From Sansalvadorimonas sp965243775 (GTDB lineage: Bacteria > Pseudomonadota > Gammaproteobacteria > Pseudomonadales > Endozoicomonadaceae), in NCBI GenBank assembly GCA_965243775.1, contig CBDEWF010000077.1, forward strand, positions 62,001 to 126,000: a stretch of 64,000 bases of DNA. Reading direction: 5' to 3'. The position numbers and the translations under genes were made by a program. Every line of letters starts with the position of its first letter. Position 1 is the first letter of the stretch. Below the pieces are notes generated by a model. The model worked only from the letters and a program-made list of their open reading frames with translations. It was not told the origin of the DNA and searched no databases. Shown here piece by piece: positions 45,806 to 55,635 of the stretch.

Positions 45806-47274
45806 TGAGTTTTCTGTTTTTCCTCTCGTCAGGCCTGTTTCTGGGGTGGTCCCTGGGAGCCAATGATGCTGCCAATGTCTTTGGGTCAGCTGTCGGCAGC
45901 CGTATGATCCGGTTTTCAACAGCAGCTTTAATCTGCGCCGTGTTTATTATGCTGGGTGCCGTTATCAGTGGGGCAGGAGCTGCACATACTCTTGGCCGTC
46001 TGGGTTCTGTCAATGCTCTGGGTGGGTCTTTTGCCACCGCGCTGGCGGCCGCCATTACTGTCTATGCCATGAGTTACTGGAAATTGCCTGTTTCCACCAG
46101 TCAGGCGATAGTCGGTGCCATTATCGGCTGGAACTTTTTTTCTGGTTCCAATACGGACTTCTCTGTCCTACAAAAAATTGTGATGACCTGGGTGGTTTGC
46201 CCAGTTCTGTCTGGCATCACTGCCGTTATTCTCTACAAAATAGTGAGCTGGTTACTGGATAAAGCTGGCCTGCATCTGCTGACTCTGGATGGGCTGGTGC
46301 GCTATGCACTGATCGCTGCGGGGGCGTTTGGTTCATTTAGTTTGGGGGCAAACAATATTGGTAATGTGATGGGTGTATTTATTGCGTCCTCACCTTTCAC
46401 GGATCTGCAGCTTGGTTCTGTTACTTTTTCTTCCGCCCAGGGGTTGTTTATGCTGGGTGGTCTGGCCATAGCTCTAGGAGTATTCACCTATTCGCGCCGG
46501 GTGATGATGACTGTGGGCAGTGGCCTAATGTCATTAACACCTGTTGCTGCATTTGTGGTGGTGATGGCTCACTCTGTTGTTCTGTTTCTGTTTGCTTCTG
46601 AGGGCCTTGAATTATTCCTTGCCAGCCATGGCCTGCCAACAATTCCCCTGGTTCCTCTATCCAGTTCTCAGGCTGTGGTGGGAGCCATTATCGGAATTGG
46701 CTTGTTAAAAGGTGGTCATCAGATTCACTGGGGTGTGGCCTGCAAGATAGCCTGTGGATGGATAACGACGCCTGCCATGGCGTTTGCTCTATCGCTGCTG
46801 ACTTTTATGGTCGCTCAGAATCTGTTCATGATTAGGGTTTATGAGCCCATCAGTTATCAGGTTACACAGCCGGTTATTGAAAAGCTGGAGGGTATGGGGA
46901 TCAATAATCAGATGTTGGGCGGACTGGAAGGCAAAGTATTTTCTGATGCTGAAGTTCTGAAACAGATACTGCGACACGATACCAACATTGAAGATGAACA
47001 CTTTGCTGTGGTTGTGGCTATATCCCGTATCAGCCAGCTGGAGGTTGATATTCATCGCCTGGACCTTGATCAGATTGATCTTGAACCGCAGCAGCTGGAA
47101 GCCCTAAAAAGGCTGAATGGAAAATCCTATGAATATCAGTGGCAGCTGACCGATGAGCTTATCAGGCAGTCAAAGGCCTGGGCCTTCCGGGAAAAAACAG
47201 TTTTGAATAAAACCTATAACCGCCAGCGTGAATCACAGTTCGAGCAGTTATTCAAAGCTTTTTCTGTTCTGTGA
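45805..47274 (+). CDS. PiT-family inorganic phosphate transporter
   Basis: A 489-residue inner-membrane permease with about ten to twelve hydrophobic segments. The two inverted PiT signatures are visible: LGANDAANVFGSAVGS near the start and GANNIGNVMGVFIA in the middle, each followed by a TSQAIVGAIIG / SSQAVVGAIIG motif. It takes up phosphate (as metal-phosphate with protons or with sodium). The ~130-residue C-terminal soluble tail (EGKVFSDAEVLKQI... onwards) is longer than in E. coli PitA. Confidence 0.92.
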   Translation: MSFLFFLSSGLFLGWSLGANDAANVFGSAVGSRMIRFSTAALICAVFIMLGAVISGAGAAHTLGRLGSVNALGGSFATALAAAITVYAMSYWKLPVSTSQAIVGAIIGWNFFSGSNTDFSVLQKIVMTWVVCPVLSGITAVILYKIVSWLLDKAGLHLLTLDGLVRYALIAAGAFGSFSLGANNIGNVMGVFIASSPFTDLQLGSVTFSSAQGLFMLGGLAIALGVFTYSRRVMMTVGSGLMSLTPVAAFVVVMAHSVVLFLFASEGLELFLASHGLPTIPLVPLSSSQAVVGAIIGIGLLKGGHQIHWGVACKIACGWITTPAMAFALSLLTFMVAQNLFMIRVYEPISYQVTQPVIEKLEGMGINNQMLGGLEGKVFSDAEVLKQILRHDTNIEDEHFAVVVAISRISQLEVDIHRLDLDQIDLEPQQLEALKRLNGKSYEYQWQLTDELIRQSKAWAFREKTVLNKTYNRQRESQFEQLFKAFSVL

Positions 47275-47401
47275 TAAAAAGTACGAATGTCAGATTAACT
47301 CGGGTTACACTTTTGATTTAGATCACTGGATTTCTGGATTAAATAGTTAATATGAGTACCAATATGATCTGACAAAAACACTGCAAGCGAGAGTAAGAGC
47401 T

Positions 47402-48028
47402 ATGCAAATTGGGGAAATTTCCAAGCCGCGTTTCGAGTTCCGCAGTTTTGGACAGGATTTCAAGGATGCTTCATTCCGCATGGCCCGCTTGTCAAAGCCG
47501 GTTCCAGAGAAGGTCTGGAAGCGTGAGTCAGATGAAATTTATATTCTGTCCCGAGCCAATGACATTAATAACACCAAGATTCGCGGCGGCAAAATGGATA
47601 TCAAAACTTATATCCAGACCGTCGATGGGTTGGAGCAGTGGAACCCGCTGATGAAGGGTGAGTTCCCCATGCCTCGTAAGCAGCTTCTGGAAGAGGTGTT
47701 CCCAGCGTTCCAGGTTGAAATCCCGGCCCTGGACAAAGATGAATACACCAAAGAAGAATTTCTCTCTATAGTTGCAGCTCACTCTGAACTTCAGGCTGTC
47801 TGTGTCCATAAGGAACGCTATGGCTACATGGTTAACGAAACTATCTGTGAAGTGGCTGAGGTTCTGGTCAACGGTGCAAAGGTTGTTTCCATCAATTCAG
47901 AATCGACAGAAATCCAGGATATCAAGAATACACTGGAGGACACGGGTCTGACTGGAGTGGAAAATATTAATTACCTGCAAGCCATCAAGCGTATTATCGG
48001 CATGATTAATAAGCCACTGGCTAACTGA
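47402..48028 (+). CDS. CYTH-like protein 1 (possible polyphosphate/triphosphate enzyme)
   Basis: A 208-residue protein. RESDEIYILSRANDINNTKI followed by RGGKMDIKTYIQTVDGLEQW resembles the CYTH/VTC tunnel fold in which paired E/R/K strands bind triphosphate (ExYxLS...KIRxGxxDIK). It is not a standard CYTH ExExK protein, so the activity is inferred. It is followed by a canonical CYTH gene after 16 bases, in the same direction. Confidence 0.6.
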   Translation: MQIGEISKPRFEFRSFGQDFKDASFRMARLSKPVPEKVWKRESDEIYILSRANDINNTKIRGGKMDIKTYIQTVDGLEQWNPLMKGEFPMPRKQLLEEVFPAFQVEIPALDKDEYTKEEFLSIVAAHSELQAVCVHKERYGYMVNETICEVAEVLVNGAKVVSINSESTEIQDIKNTLEDTGLTGVENINYLQAIKRIIGMINKPLAN

Positions 48029-48044
48029 TTAAAGGAAACAGCAA

Positions 48045-48512
48045 ATGGCACAGGAAATTGAGAGAAAGTTTCTCGTGACTGGAGATTTTAAGTTTCAGTC
48101 TGTCAGTGAGCTGCGTATAACACAGGGGTATCTCAGTTCTGTACCGGAACGCACCGTGCGTGTGCGTATCAAGGGTGACCAGGGTTTCCTCACAATCAAG
48201 GGAGTTGGCAGTGAGAGCGGTGCATCCCGCTTCGAGTGGGAGAAGGAAATTCCGGTGGCAGATGTGAAAGATCTTCTGGCCATCTGTGAACCTGGAGTGA
48301 TTGATAAAGCCCGTTATCACGTTAAGAGTGGTGCCCATACTTTTGAAGTGGATGAATTTTACGGTGACAACGAGGGACTCACAGTGGCTGAAGTGGAACT
48401 CGGCAGTGAAGATGAAGCTTTTGAAAAACCTGAATGGCTGGGAAAAGAAGTTACAGGAGATGTGAAGTATTACAACTCAATGCTGATGAAGAAGCCTTTT
48501 AAAACCTGGTAA
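48045..48512 (+). CDS. CYTH-domain triphosphatase-like protein
   Basis: A 155-residue single-domain CYTH protein. It starts with the signature IERKFL (ExExK), then TVRVRIKGDQGFLTIKG, FEWEKEIP, the DKARYHV region and a final EVDEF...VAEVELGS pair. Residues point into the tunnel that binds tripolyphosphate or nucleoside triphosphate with divalent metal. Single-domain bacterial members are mostly inorganic triphosphatases. Confidence 0.9.
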   Translation: MAQEIERKFLVTGDFKFQSVSELRITQGYLSSVPERTVRVRIKGDQGFLTIKGVGSESGASRFEWEKEIPVADVKDLLAICEPGVIDKARYHVKSGAHTFEVDEFYGDNEGLTVAEVELGSEDEAFEKPEWLGKEVTGDVKYYNSMLMKKPFKTW

Positions 48513-48528
48513 CGTACTTTTCCCTTTG

Positions 48529-48588
48529 GGCTGGTAATACTTATGTCAACAGAACCTGGTTATCGTTAGTATTACCAGCCATTTTTTT
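48529..48588 (+). terminator. Strong terminator after CYTH genes
   Basis: A 13-bp stem ggctggtaatact / agtattaccagcc (48529-48541 and 48568-48580) is followed by seven T. It separates the cytoplasmic CYTH pair from the secreted one. Confidence 0.85.
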
Positions 48589-48607
48589 AGCTATTGGGAG
48601 ATCTGTA

Positions 48608-49441
48608 ATGAAACGCTTCCTGCTATTAACCTTGGCTTGTCTGCTTGCTCCTTCACTGTTTGCTCTTGAGAAAGAAGATTTTACTGCCTATGAATATCAT
48701 GCCAACATCAAGGTTGATGATACTCTTGCTTATGGTGCTCCTGAATTAACCGGCCGGTTCAGAAAGTCGGTGGATTTTTTGTACCTCAAGGGAAAGGACG
48801 AAGCCAAAAGCGTTAAACTGGTCACCTATCTGGATACTAAAGACAGGCTGCTGCAAAAGAACAATCTTATTATCCGTGTTCGAGAAGATTTGGTTAAACC
48901 CAAAAAAAGCAAGATAACCGTAAAGGTGCGGGGAACAGATCCTGCGAGCTTTGGGGCGTTAAAAGGTTTTAAGGATACAGAAATAGACCTGACAGGTGAT
49001 CGGGCTACCTTCAGTGCCAGTTATGATATCAAATATAATCCGAAGGCTCTGGATATCCATAACCTCAACAGTGCTGATGTTCTGGCATATATCCGGGAAA
49101 AAGATAAAGCCGCGTGGAAGCTTCTGAAGCCCCTGTTACCCCGGTTGGAGGGCCAGCTTTTACCGACCACAGTTATGGTCATCCGCAAGTGGGAAGGCAG
49201 TTTCAGTGATGGCACTTTCCCTGATCTGGAGATTGAGTTCCAGTACTGGTCACCTGAGCAGCAGAAAGCGGGTCTTTACTTTGCTGAAGTTTCGTTTGAA
49301 GGGAAAGCAAAAGATAATGAGGAGCTGGGTAAAGCGTACCAGAAGCTGCAGCAGTCAGTGATTGCCCGAGGGCTGGATAAGGGAGCCCATGAAGGATCCA
49401 AGACCCAGGCAACTTTTGACCTGACTCCTGCCTTTCTCTAA
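48608..49441 (+). CDS. Exported CYTH-like protein
   Basis: A 277-residue precursor with a signal peptide (MKRFLLLTLACLLAPSLFA). The mature part carries CYTH-like strands: VTYLDTKDRLLQKNNLIIRV followed by RED and SKITVKVRG, which match the YxDT...LRxR...TxK pattern. The usual N-terminal ExExK strand is not seen. It would act in the periplasm. Start is supported by a gggag site. Confidence 0.65.
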   Translation: MKRFLLLTLACLLAPSLFALEKEDFTAYEYHANIKVDDTLAYGAPELTGRFRKSVDFLYLKGKDEAKSVKLVTYLDTKDRLLQKNNLIIRVREDLVKPKKSKITVKVRGTDPASFGALKGFKDTEIDLTGDRATFSASYDIKYNPKALDIHNLNSADVLAYIREKDKAAWKLLKPLLPRLEGQLLPTTVMVIRKWEGSFSDGTFPDLEIEFQYWSPEQQKAGLYFAEVSFEGKAKDNEELGKAYQKLQQSVIARGLDKGAHEGSKTQATFDLTPAFL

Positions 49442-49453
49442 GACACTCTCTGG

Positions 49454-51085
49454 TTATCCATAATGGGGAACTGCGCTCAGCAGTTCCCGGGTGTAGTTAT
49501 GACGTGGTTTCGTCAATACTGTTTCAGTGATTCCTGTTTCCACTATTTTCCCTTCTTTCATAACAGCAACCCTGTGGGCCAGTTGGGGAATAATGGACAA
49601 ATCATGGGTGATAAACAGGTAGGATACTCCCAGTGTTGCCTGCAGTTCCTGCAGCAGTGCTAGGACTTCAGCCCGGGTTGAAACATCCAGGGCGCTGGTG
49701 GGCTCATCGCAGATAATCAGTTTTGGAGAAACGGCCAGAGCCCTGGCAATAGCAACACGCTGTCTCTGGCCACCGGAAAATTCATGGGGATAACGGAACC
49801 TGTGTTTCGGCTCCAGCTTTACCTGTCGGAGGAGTTCAATAACCCGCTCTTCTCTCTGTTCCCGGGTAAGGTTCATCTGCAGGCTGACCATGCCTTCCTC
49901 CAGAATTCTCTGGACAGTCATTCTCGGGTTCATGGATGAGAAGGGATCCTGGAAAATGACCTGTATATTCTTGCGAACAGGCATCATCCGGCGGCGGTTC
50001 AAGGTGTTGATCTGTTGGCCATCGTAACGGACAGTGCCTGCAGTTATTTTGTCCAGGTTAAGAATGGCCCGCCCTATGGTGGTTTTGCCACATCCTGACT
50101 CCCCCACCAAGGCCAGGGTTTCTCCGTGGCCAATATGAAGATCAATACCATCAACAGCCCTAGTCCAGTTGTGGACTCGCTGCAAAACACCTTTTTTCTG
50201 GGGGAAGTGTACCTTCAGGTTTTCAACTTGCAGCAGATGATCCGCTGGTTCTGCCGATAGAAATTGATTCTGATCCGGCAGGCTGGCAATCAGGCGACGA
50301 CTGTATTCTTGAATAGGGCTGTGAAACAGCTCTTTGCAGGTCTCTTCTTCAATGATTTCCCCCTGGTACATAACTCCAACTCTCTGGGCTGTTTCCCTGA
50401 CAACGCCCATATCATGGGTAATCAACAGAACTGCCAGGTTCCGGGTGCGGGCAAGGGTACCAACCAGGTTCAGGACCTGCTTTTGAATGGTGACATCCAA
50501 GGCTGTCGTCGGTTCGTCGGCAATAAGAATATCTGGCTCGCAGGCCAGGGCCATGGCGATCATAACCCGCTGTTGCTGCCCGCCCGAGAGTTGGTGAGGG
50601 TGCCAGCTGATACGTTTCTCAGGGTTGGGCAGGCCGACTTCGTCCAGTAGTTTTATGATTTTCTTTCGACGTTTGTGACGGTTTAGTCGGGTGTGCAGTT
50701 GCAGGGTTTCTTCCAGCTGGGTTCCAATTTTCTGAACTGGGTTAAGTGATGTCAGGGCTTCCTGGAAGATCATGGCAATCTTGCCACCCCGGACATTGGC
50801 CATCTCCCTTTCAGTACAGGCAAACAGGTTGAGTCCGTTAAAGTAAACCGCGCCGCTGGTGACTTGCAGGGCTTCCGGCAGCAACCGCATGGCACCCAGA
50901 GAGGTGACCGATTTGCCACTGCCAGATTCACCAACCAGGGCATAAACTTCGCCGGGATAGAGCTGGAAAGAGACATTTTTTAAAATAGGGATCTGCTCTC
51001 TGTTATTGACATGGACGCTCAGGTTTTCCACCGTCAGAACAGCATCTCTACACTCCACATTCTTGTCCGTATTCCTGTGGCTCAT
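49454..51085 (-). CDS. Fused dual-ATPase peptide ABC transporter subunit (YejF-like)
   Basis: A 543-residue protein with two complete ABC ATPase domains: Walker A GESGSGKSVTS with signature LSGGQQQRVMIAMAL and Walker B ILIADEPTTALD in the first, and GESGCGKTTIGRA, FSGGQRQRVAIARAL and LIICDEPTSALD in the second. The fused architecture and size are those of YejF, which powers uptake of peptides such as microcin C. It overlaps the permease gene by 4 bases. Confidence 0.92.
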   Translation of the reverse strand: MSHRNTDKNVECRDAVLTVENLSVHVNNREQIPILKNVSFQLYPGEVYALVGESGSGKSVTSLGAMRLLPEALQVTSGAVYFNGLNLFACTEREMANVRGGKIAMIFQEALTSLNPVQKIGTQLEETLQLHTRLNRHKRRKKIIKLLDEVGLPNPEKRISWHPHQLSGGQQQRVMIAMALACEPDILIADEPTTALDVTIQKQVLNLVGTLARTRNLAVLLITHDMGVVRETAQRVGVMYQGEIIEEETCKELFHSPIQEYSRRLIASLPDQNQFLSAEPADHLLQVENLKVHFPQKKGVLQRVHNWTRAVDGIDLHIGHGETLALVGESGCGKTTIGRAILNLDKITAGTVRYDGQQINTLNRRRMMPVRKNIQVIFQDPFSSMNPRMTVQRILEEGMVSLQMNLTREQREERVIELLRQVKLEPKHRFRYPHEFSGGQRQRVAIARALAVSPKLIICDEPTSALDVSTRAEVLALLQELQATLGVSYLFITHDLSIIPQLAHRVAVMKEGKIVETGITETVLTKPRHNYTRELLSAVPHYG

Positions 51086-52458
51086 GCTTCATGCTCCTGA
51101 CGCTTTTTCGGGTTAAAGGCATCGTTAACCAAGTCGGAAAACAGATTGGCGGCCAGAACCAGAGTAAACATAAAGCTGAAGGCACCGATCAGATTCCACC
51201 AGACAACGGGCTCCCGGGACATTTCCGAGCGGGCCAGGTTGATCATATTGCCCCAGCTGGGCATGGTGGAATCCACTCCGACACCGATGTAAGACAACAC
51301 GGCTTCTGCCAGTACCAGACCACTGAAATCCAGGACAAAGGTAATCAGGATGATGTGCATGACATTGGGAAGAATATGGCGGCGGATAATCCTGAAGTGG
51401 CTGACACTGAAGGCATGGGCCGCCTGCACATAAGGAAGCTGACTGATTTTCAGGGTCTCTGCCCGCAGCAGGCGACACAGGCTGGCCCAGCTGGTTATTC
51501 CGAGAATAAAGCAGAGGCCCAGGAACCGGGCATCGGCTTTTTCCAGGCCGACTTCAAAATATCCGGGATTAAGATCGATAAATACCTGAAACTGCAGGAT
51601 GGCGGCAGCGATCAAAAGAATGCCGGGGATAGAGCTGAGAGTGGTGTAAAGATACTGAACAATATCATCGACCCAGCCTTTAAAATAACCGGCGCAGATA
51701 CCCAGGGTGATGGCAATGGGCATCATCACCAGTGTTGCCAGGGTGCCGATTAAAACCCCGGTGCGAATACCCTTGATAGAGTGGTATAGAGTATCGTTGC
51801 CAGCCCGGTCTGTTCCCAGAACATGGTAAAGATTACCCACATGCAGGAGCCAGCCCAAGAGGCTGCAGATTACCAGAACAGTGGCCATGGCTGCACCCCA
51901 GGGCAGGTTTTGCCGGTGAGTAAAGACCCAGATCAAACCGCACAGTAACAGGCCAACAAACAGTCCATTCCCGATTCCGGTCAGGCTTTGCAGAATTAAA
52001 TCCCGTTGATATTCACTTTTATCATCCAGATGGCTGCCAGCATGGTTCAGATCGGCGAAGTCCCGATAAATATGGCCTTGGTCGTCGACCATGTTTTCTT
52101 TGGCAAAAGCCTTGAGAGAGAGTGGTGCAGAGTAGGTGCGTTCCTTGAGCTCCCCCATCTCCCTCAGGGCGATATCCAGCACACTGTGTACGGTGTTGGA
52201 GTAATACACAGAGTGATGCTGACCTTTGATACTGGGCAGAGCTTTGCGAAAGTGCAGAGAGTCAGCAAGGGCAATCAGAATATACGACAGGATGATGACA
52301 AACGTGACCATGCCTGTCCGTGAGCTGAATACCTGATACCATTGTGCCCGGCTTTCTGGATTGCGGCGCAGCTGGAACAGGAACAGGGTTATGGATATCA
52401 CCAGCAGCCAGATCAGAATATCTGTCCACAGCACCACGGGTTTGAGCATCGTCTCCAT
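51082..52458 (-). CDS. Peptide ABC transporter permease (YejE-like)
   Basis: A 458-residue inner-membrane protein with the binding-protein-dependent permease loop (EAA-like: YVQAAHAFSVSHFRIIRRHI LPN). It is longer than E. coli YejE (341), owing to an extended N-terminal region with an extra hydrophobic segment and a periplasmic stretch (residues ~75-165). It overlaps both neighbouring genes by a few bases. Confidence 0.88.
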   Translation of the reverse strand: METMLKPVVLWTDILIWLLVISITLFLFQLRRNPESRAQWYQVFSSRTGMVTFVIILSYILIALADSLHFRKALPSIKGQHHSVYYSNTVHSVLDIALREMGELKERTYSAPLSLKAFAKENMVDDQGHIYRDFADLNHAGSHLDDKSEYQRDLILQSLTGIGNGLFVGLLLCGLIWVFTHRQNLPWGAAMATVLVICSLLGWLLHVGNLYHVLGTDRAGNDTLYHSIKGIRTGVLIGTLATLVMMPIAITLGICAGYFKGWVDDIVQYLYTTLSSIPGILLIAAAILQFQVFIDLNPGYFEVGLEKADARFLGLCFILGITSWASLCRLLRAETLKISQLPYVQAAHAFSVSHFRIIRRHILPNVMHIILITFVLDFSGLVLAEAVLSYIGVGVDSTMPSWGNMINLARSEMSREPVVWWNLIGAFSFMFTLVLAANLFSDLVNDAFNPKKRQEHEA

Positions 52459-53435
52459 CAGTTCAGCCTCACCCGTGGATCCACAAGGGTGTAGGAGATA
52501 TCCGTCAGAATCAGGCCAATGATATAAAGTAGTGATCCGACAAAAACCATGGTACGGACAATGGCAAAGTCCTGGGCCTGAATGGCATCCAGCATATAGC
52601 TGCCCAGTCCGGGTATTCCGAAGAAGGCTTCCATCAAAAGACTGCCCATAAACAGGGAAGGAATGACTACAACAACACCGGTCAGAATGGGCAACAGGGC
52701 GTTGGGAAGAACATGGCGAAACAGAACGGTCAGCTCGCTGGCACCTTTAGCCCGGGCAGTACGGGCAAAGTCCTGGTCAGCAACTTCCAGAAAAAGAGTT
52801 CGATACCAGCGTGCGCCAAGACCGATGCCGGACACAACTCCAATCGCTACAGGGAGAATCAGAAACTTCCAGGCAGACAGGGATGACTGATAACCGGAGA
52901 TGGGAACCAGCTTCCAGAGAGTCGCTACCAAGTACTGTCCGCCGATAATGTAAAACAGTCCGGAGATAGACATAAGGGAAACAAACAGGGCGACGGCGGC
53001 TCTGTCCAGCCGGGTACCCCGGAACATCACCACAATCAGGGCAACAGAAATATTGACCCAGATCCCAATAATAAAGCTGGGAATGGCCAAAGCCAGGCTT
53101 GGCCCCATACGGGTCAGAACATCGGTACTGATATCCCGACCATCATCGGCCTGACCGAAGTCGAGAGTAAATAACTTCAGGGATTTATGAAAAAAGATGG
53201 TTTCGGTAAGGCTTGCCAGACCTTCAGCCCCGGAGTTGAATAGTAGGGGCCGGTCATAACCCTTCTCTTTCACCCAATTGTCAATGGCCTGCTGGGTGAC
53301 ATATTTCTCTCCCAGGTGGGCTCTGGCCACATCCTGGGGGCTGTTCACCACGAAGAACAGGAAGAAGGTAATCAGGTTAACCCCTATCAAGATCGGGATA
53401 GCGTACAGCAGCCGTCGGATAATATAGGCGAGCAC
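52458..53435 (-). CDS. Peptide ABC transporter permease (YejB-like)
   Basis: A 325-residue permease starting MLAYIIRRLLYAIPILIGVN, the usual start of the OppB/DppB/YejB group. The EAA loop reads DFARTARAKGASELTVLFRH. It pairs with the second permease to form the channel. Confidence 0.92.
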   Translation of the reverse strand: MLAYIIRRLLYAIPILIGVNLITFFLFFVVNSPQDVARAHLGEKYVTQQAIDNWVKEKGYDRPLLFNSGAEGLASLTETIFFHKSLKLFTLDFGQADDGRDISTDVLTRMGPSLALAIPSFIIGIWVNISVALIVVMFRGTRLDRAAVALFVSLMSISGLFYIIGGQYLVATLWKLVPISGYQSSLSAWKFLILPVAIGVVSGIGLGARWYRTLFLEVADQDFARTARAKGASELTVLFRHVLPNALLPILTGVVVVIPSLFMGSLLMEAFFGIPGLGSYMLDAIQAQDFAIVRTMVFVGSLLYIIGLILTDISYTLVDPRVRLN

Positions 53436-53439
53436 TGTT

Positions 53440-55635
53440 TTATATCCTCCCTGAAGCCGTGTGAATTCTCTGGTTCTGCCGTCGGCGATAGGCGGTCACT
53501 GCGGGTAGAACAATCAGGGTCAAAGCAGTCAGAACTGTTATCAAGGGCCAGATCACAGGATGGTTCCACTCTTTCTGGAGTTGCTTTCGCTGCTCCGTAT
53601 TGATCCGCAAATATTTGAAAGTATCCTTGGCAATACCATGGCGTTTGGCATTGGCAACCCAGCTGTTATTCAGGTAATACTCTTTGGGGTGGTACCCCCA
53701 GATCCAGGGGTTATCTTTTCTGACAATCTGTACAGCTCTTTCGATCAGTTGGTGGCGTTTCGGTGAGTCAGGCATGACCTTGATCTGGTCAAACAGGCGG
53801 TCAAATTCCGGGTTGTCATAGTTGCTGGAGTTGGCACCATCACAGTTACACTTTAGGTTGGACTGGGAACTGTCCAGCAAAAACAACATGTTCTCTGGAT
53901 CGGGATAGTCAGCCAGCCAGCCCCAGCCAAATAGCTGGGTATTACCGTTGCGGATTTTCTCCTTGAAACGGACATAATCACTGGAACGAAACTCCAGCTG
54001 AATACCCAGCTGTTCTAGTTGCCGACGTTTCCAGTCAGCAACCGGGCCAGAATCCCCCCCCGTTGTATCCTGGTAAATGATCAGGGGCTTGCCGGTTTCT
54101 GCATCGCGGCCATTGGGATAGCCAGCTTCAGCCAGCAGCTGTCGGGCTTCATCTATGGATTTGCGCTGGGCCTTGCCGTTGACCCAGTTATAGATATAGG
54201 GATTGATTCCCTCCCGGCCTGATTGATGTCCAGGCATTCCGGGAGGCAGAACTCCCATGGCAGGCTCGCCGCGACCATTAATAAAGATCTCCAGAAAATC
54301 TTCCATATTCCAGGCGATGGTAATGGCCTGACGCAGCTTCTGTTTTTTTTCGTCATAACCGCCAACAACCGGGTCCAGCATATTGAAGCCAAAATAATAG
54401 ATAGCCGGTTTGATTTCCGTACTGATGGTGATGCCCTGGTTCTTCATTCTTGGACTCAGGTCGATACCCGAACCGGATACAACGAAAGCCAGATCAAAAT
54501 TGCTGGCGCTGATATTGTGGGTGTCATCTCCTGAACGGTCATACCAGCCCTGCATGAATTTTGACCATTGAGGCAGGCTCTCTTTCTCCAGCCGAAAAGT
54601 CGCTTTGTCAATGAAAGGCATGGCTTTTCCGGCATCATCCAACAGGCCGTTTTCACCATCTGACTCTTCACCTTCAGAGGGGTAGGGATCGAACCGATAG
54701 TTGGGATTTCGCTCCAGAGTTATGCCTTTATTGGGATCGTTGCGGGTCATCATAAAAGCGCCGGTGCCCACCGGATACCAGTCAATGGTCAGGTTACGAT
54801 CCTGGAATCCGGGGTTGTGATAAAAACGGTCTGCTTCCCAGGGAACGGGTGCCATAAAGTGCATGGCTAGCCAGTAACGAAACTGGGGATATCTGCCCTT
54901 TATCCGGATAGTGTAGGTGTGGTCATCAATGGCCTGAACGCCACTCAGGGGGATCCTGCGCAGATCCAGCCACCGGTCATGGGGCATGCCTTCGACCTTC
55001 TGGCCAAACTCGGACATACCATCAATATACCCTGACAGAATCCCCAGAAGCGGGGATTTATTCGCGGGATCAGCAAGGCGCTTTATGCCATAGACAAAGT
55101 CTTCAGCCTTGAGCCTGCGGTTGCCGCTCACAGGAAAGTCGTAAAGAGTGGTGTAGGTTTCTGATGCCTGCTCTGACTCGAAAAAGTAAAGGGGCTGACT
55201 ATCTGCTCCTTTGGCAAAAGCCGGGTGGGGCTGGTACTGCAGGTTTTGCTTCAGGGTAATGGTATAGAGGCTGAAAACCATTGCGGGGCTGTCTCCGTCA
55301 ACCGGGTTCAGCTCCCGATCCAGGTAACTGACCTGGGGCATTGCTTCTGCTAGGGCGGGTTCCAGTACGTAAGGGCGCTTGAGAAAGTGATAGCGCAGGG
55401 GCGCTTCATAAACCTGATCAATAAACAGCGCTTCCTCGGAACTGTAAGAGCGGGCTGGGTCAAGGTGCTGAAGTCGGGTTGAATAACTGCCATAGTAAAC
55501 AACCTCTCCCAGCTTCTCCGATTCATTGGGGTCATTCCAGGGGCCGGAACAGCCTGCCAGTAATAGACATCCAAACACCCATAAGCGGATTTTATGCCCT
55601 GTGGGTAAAAGACTGCTTACCCTGAGCAGCTTCAT
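53440..55635 (-). CDS. Peptide-binding lipoprotein of the ABC transporter (YejA-like)
   Basis: A ~731-residue periplasmic solute-binding protein (SBP family 5). The signal peptide ends in the lipobox LLLAGCS, so it is a lipoprotein. The mature domain has the family features (LDPARSYSSEEALFIDQVYE, FVYGIKRLADP, AGYPNGRDAETG). A C-terminal hydrophobic stretch (VIWPLITVLTALTLIVLPAV) after the binding domain is unusual and may form a second membrane anchor. ATG at 55635 (MKLLRVSS) is preferred over the one at 55698 because it leaves a normal signal peptide. It is the first gene of the operon, 5 bases before the YejB-like gene. Confidence 0.88.
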   Translation of the reverse strand: MKLLRVSSLLPTGHKIRLWVFGCLLLAGCSGPWNDPNESEKLGEVVYYGSYSTRLQHLDPARSYSSEEALFIDQVYEAPLRYHFLKRPYVLEPALAEAMPQVSYLDRELNPVDGDSPAMVFSLYTITLKQNLQYQPHPAFAKGADSQPLYFFESEQASETYTTLYDFPVSGNRRLKAEDFVYGIKRLADPANKSPLLGILSGYIDGMSEFGQKVEGMPHDRWLDLRRIPLSGVQAIDDHTYTIRIKGRYPQFRYWLAMHFMAPVPWEADRFYHNPGFQDRNLTIDWYPVGTGAFMMTRNDPNKGITLERNPNYRFDPYPSEGEESDGENGLLDDAGKAMPFIDKATFRLEKESLPQWSKFMQGWYDRSGDDTHNISASNFDLAFVVSGSGIDLSPRMKNQGITISTEIKPAIYYFGFNMLDPVVGGYDEKKQKLRQAITIAWNMEDFLEIFINGRGEPAMGVLPPGMPGHQSGREGINPYIYNWVNGKAQRKSIDEARQLLAEAGYPNGRDAETGKPLIIYQDTTGGDSGPVADWKRRQLEQLGIQLEFRSSDYVRFKEKIRNGNTQLFGWGWLADYPDPENMLFLLDSSQSNLKCNCDGANSSNYDNPEFDRLFDQIKVMPDSPKRHQLIERAVQIVRKDNPWIWGYHPKEYYLNNSWVANAKRHGIAKDTFKYLRINTEQRKQLQKEWNHPVIWPLITVLTALTLIVLPAVTAYRRRQNQRIHTASGRI

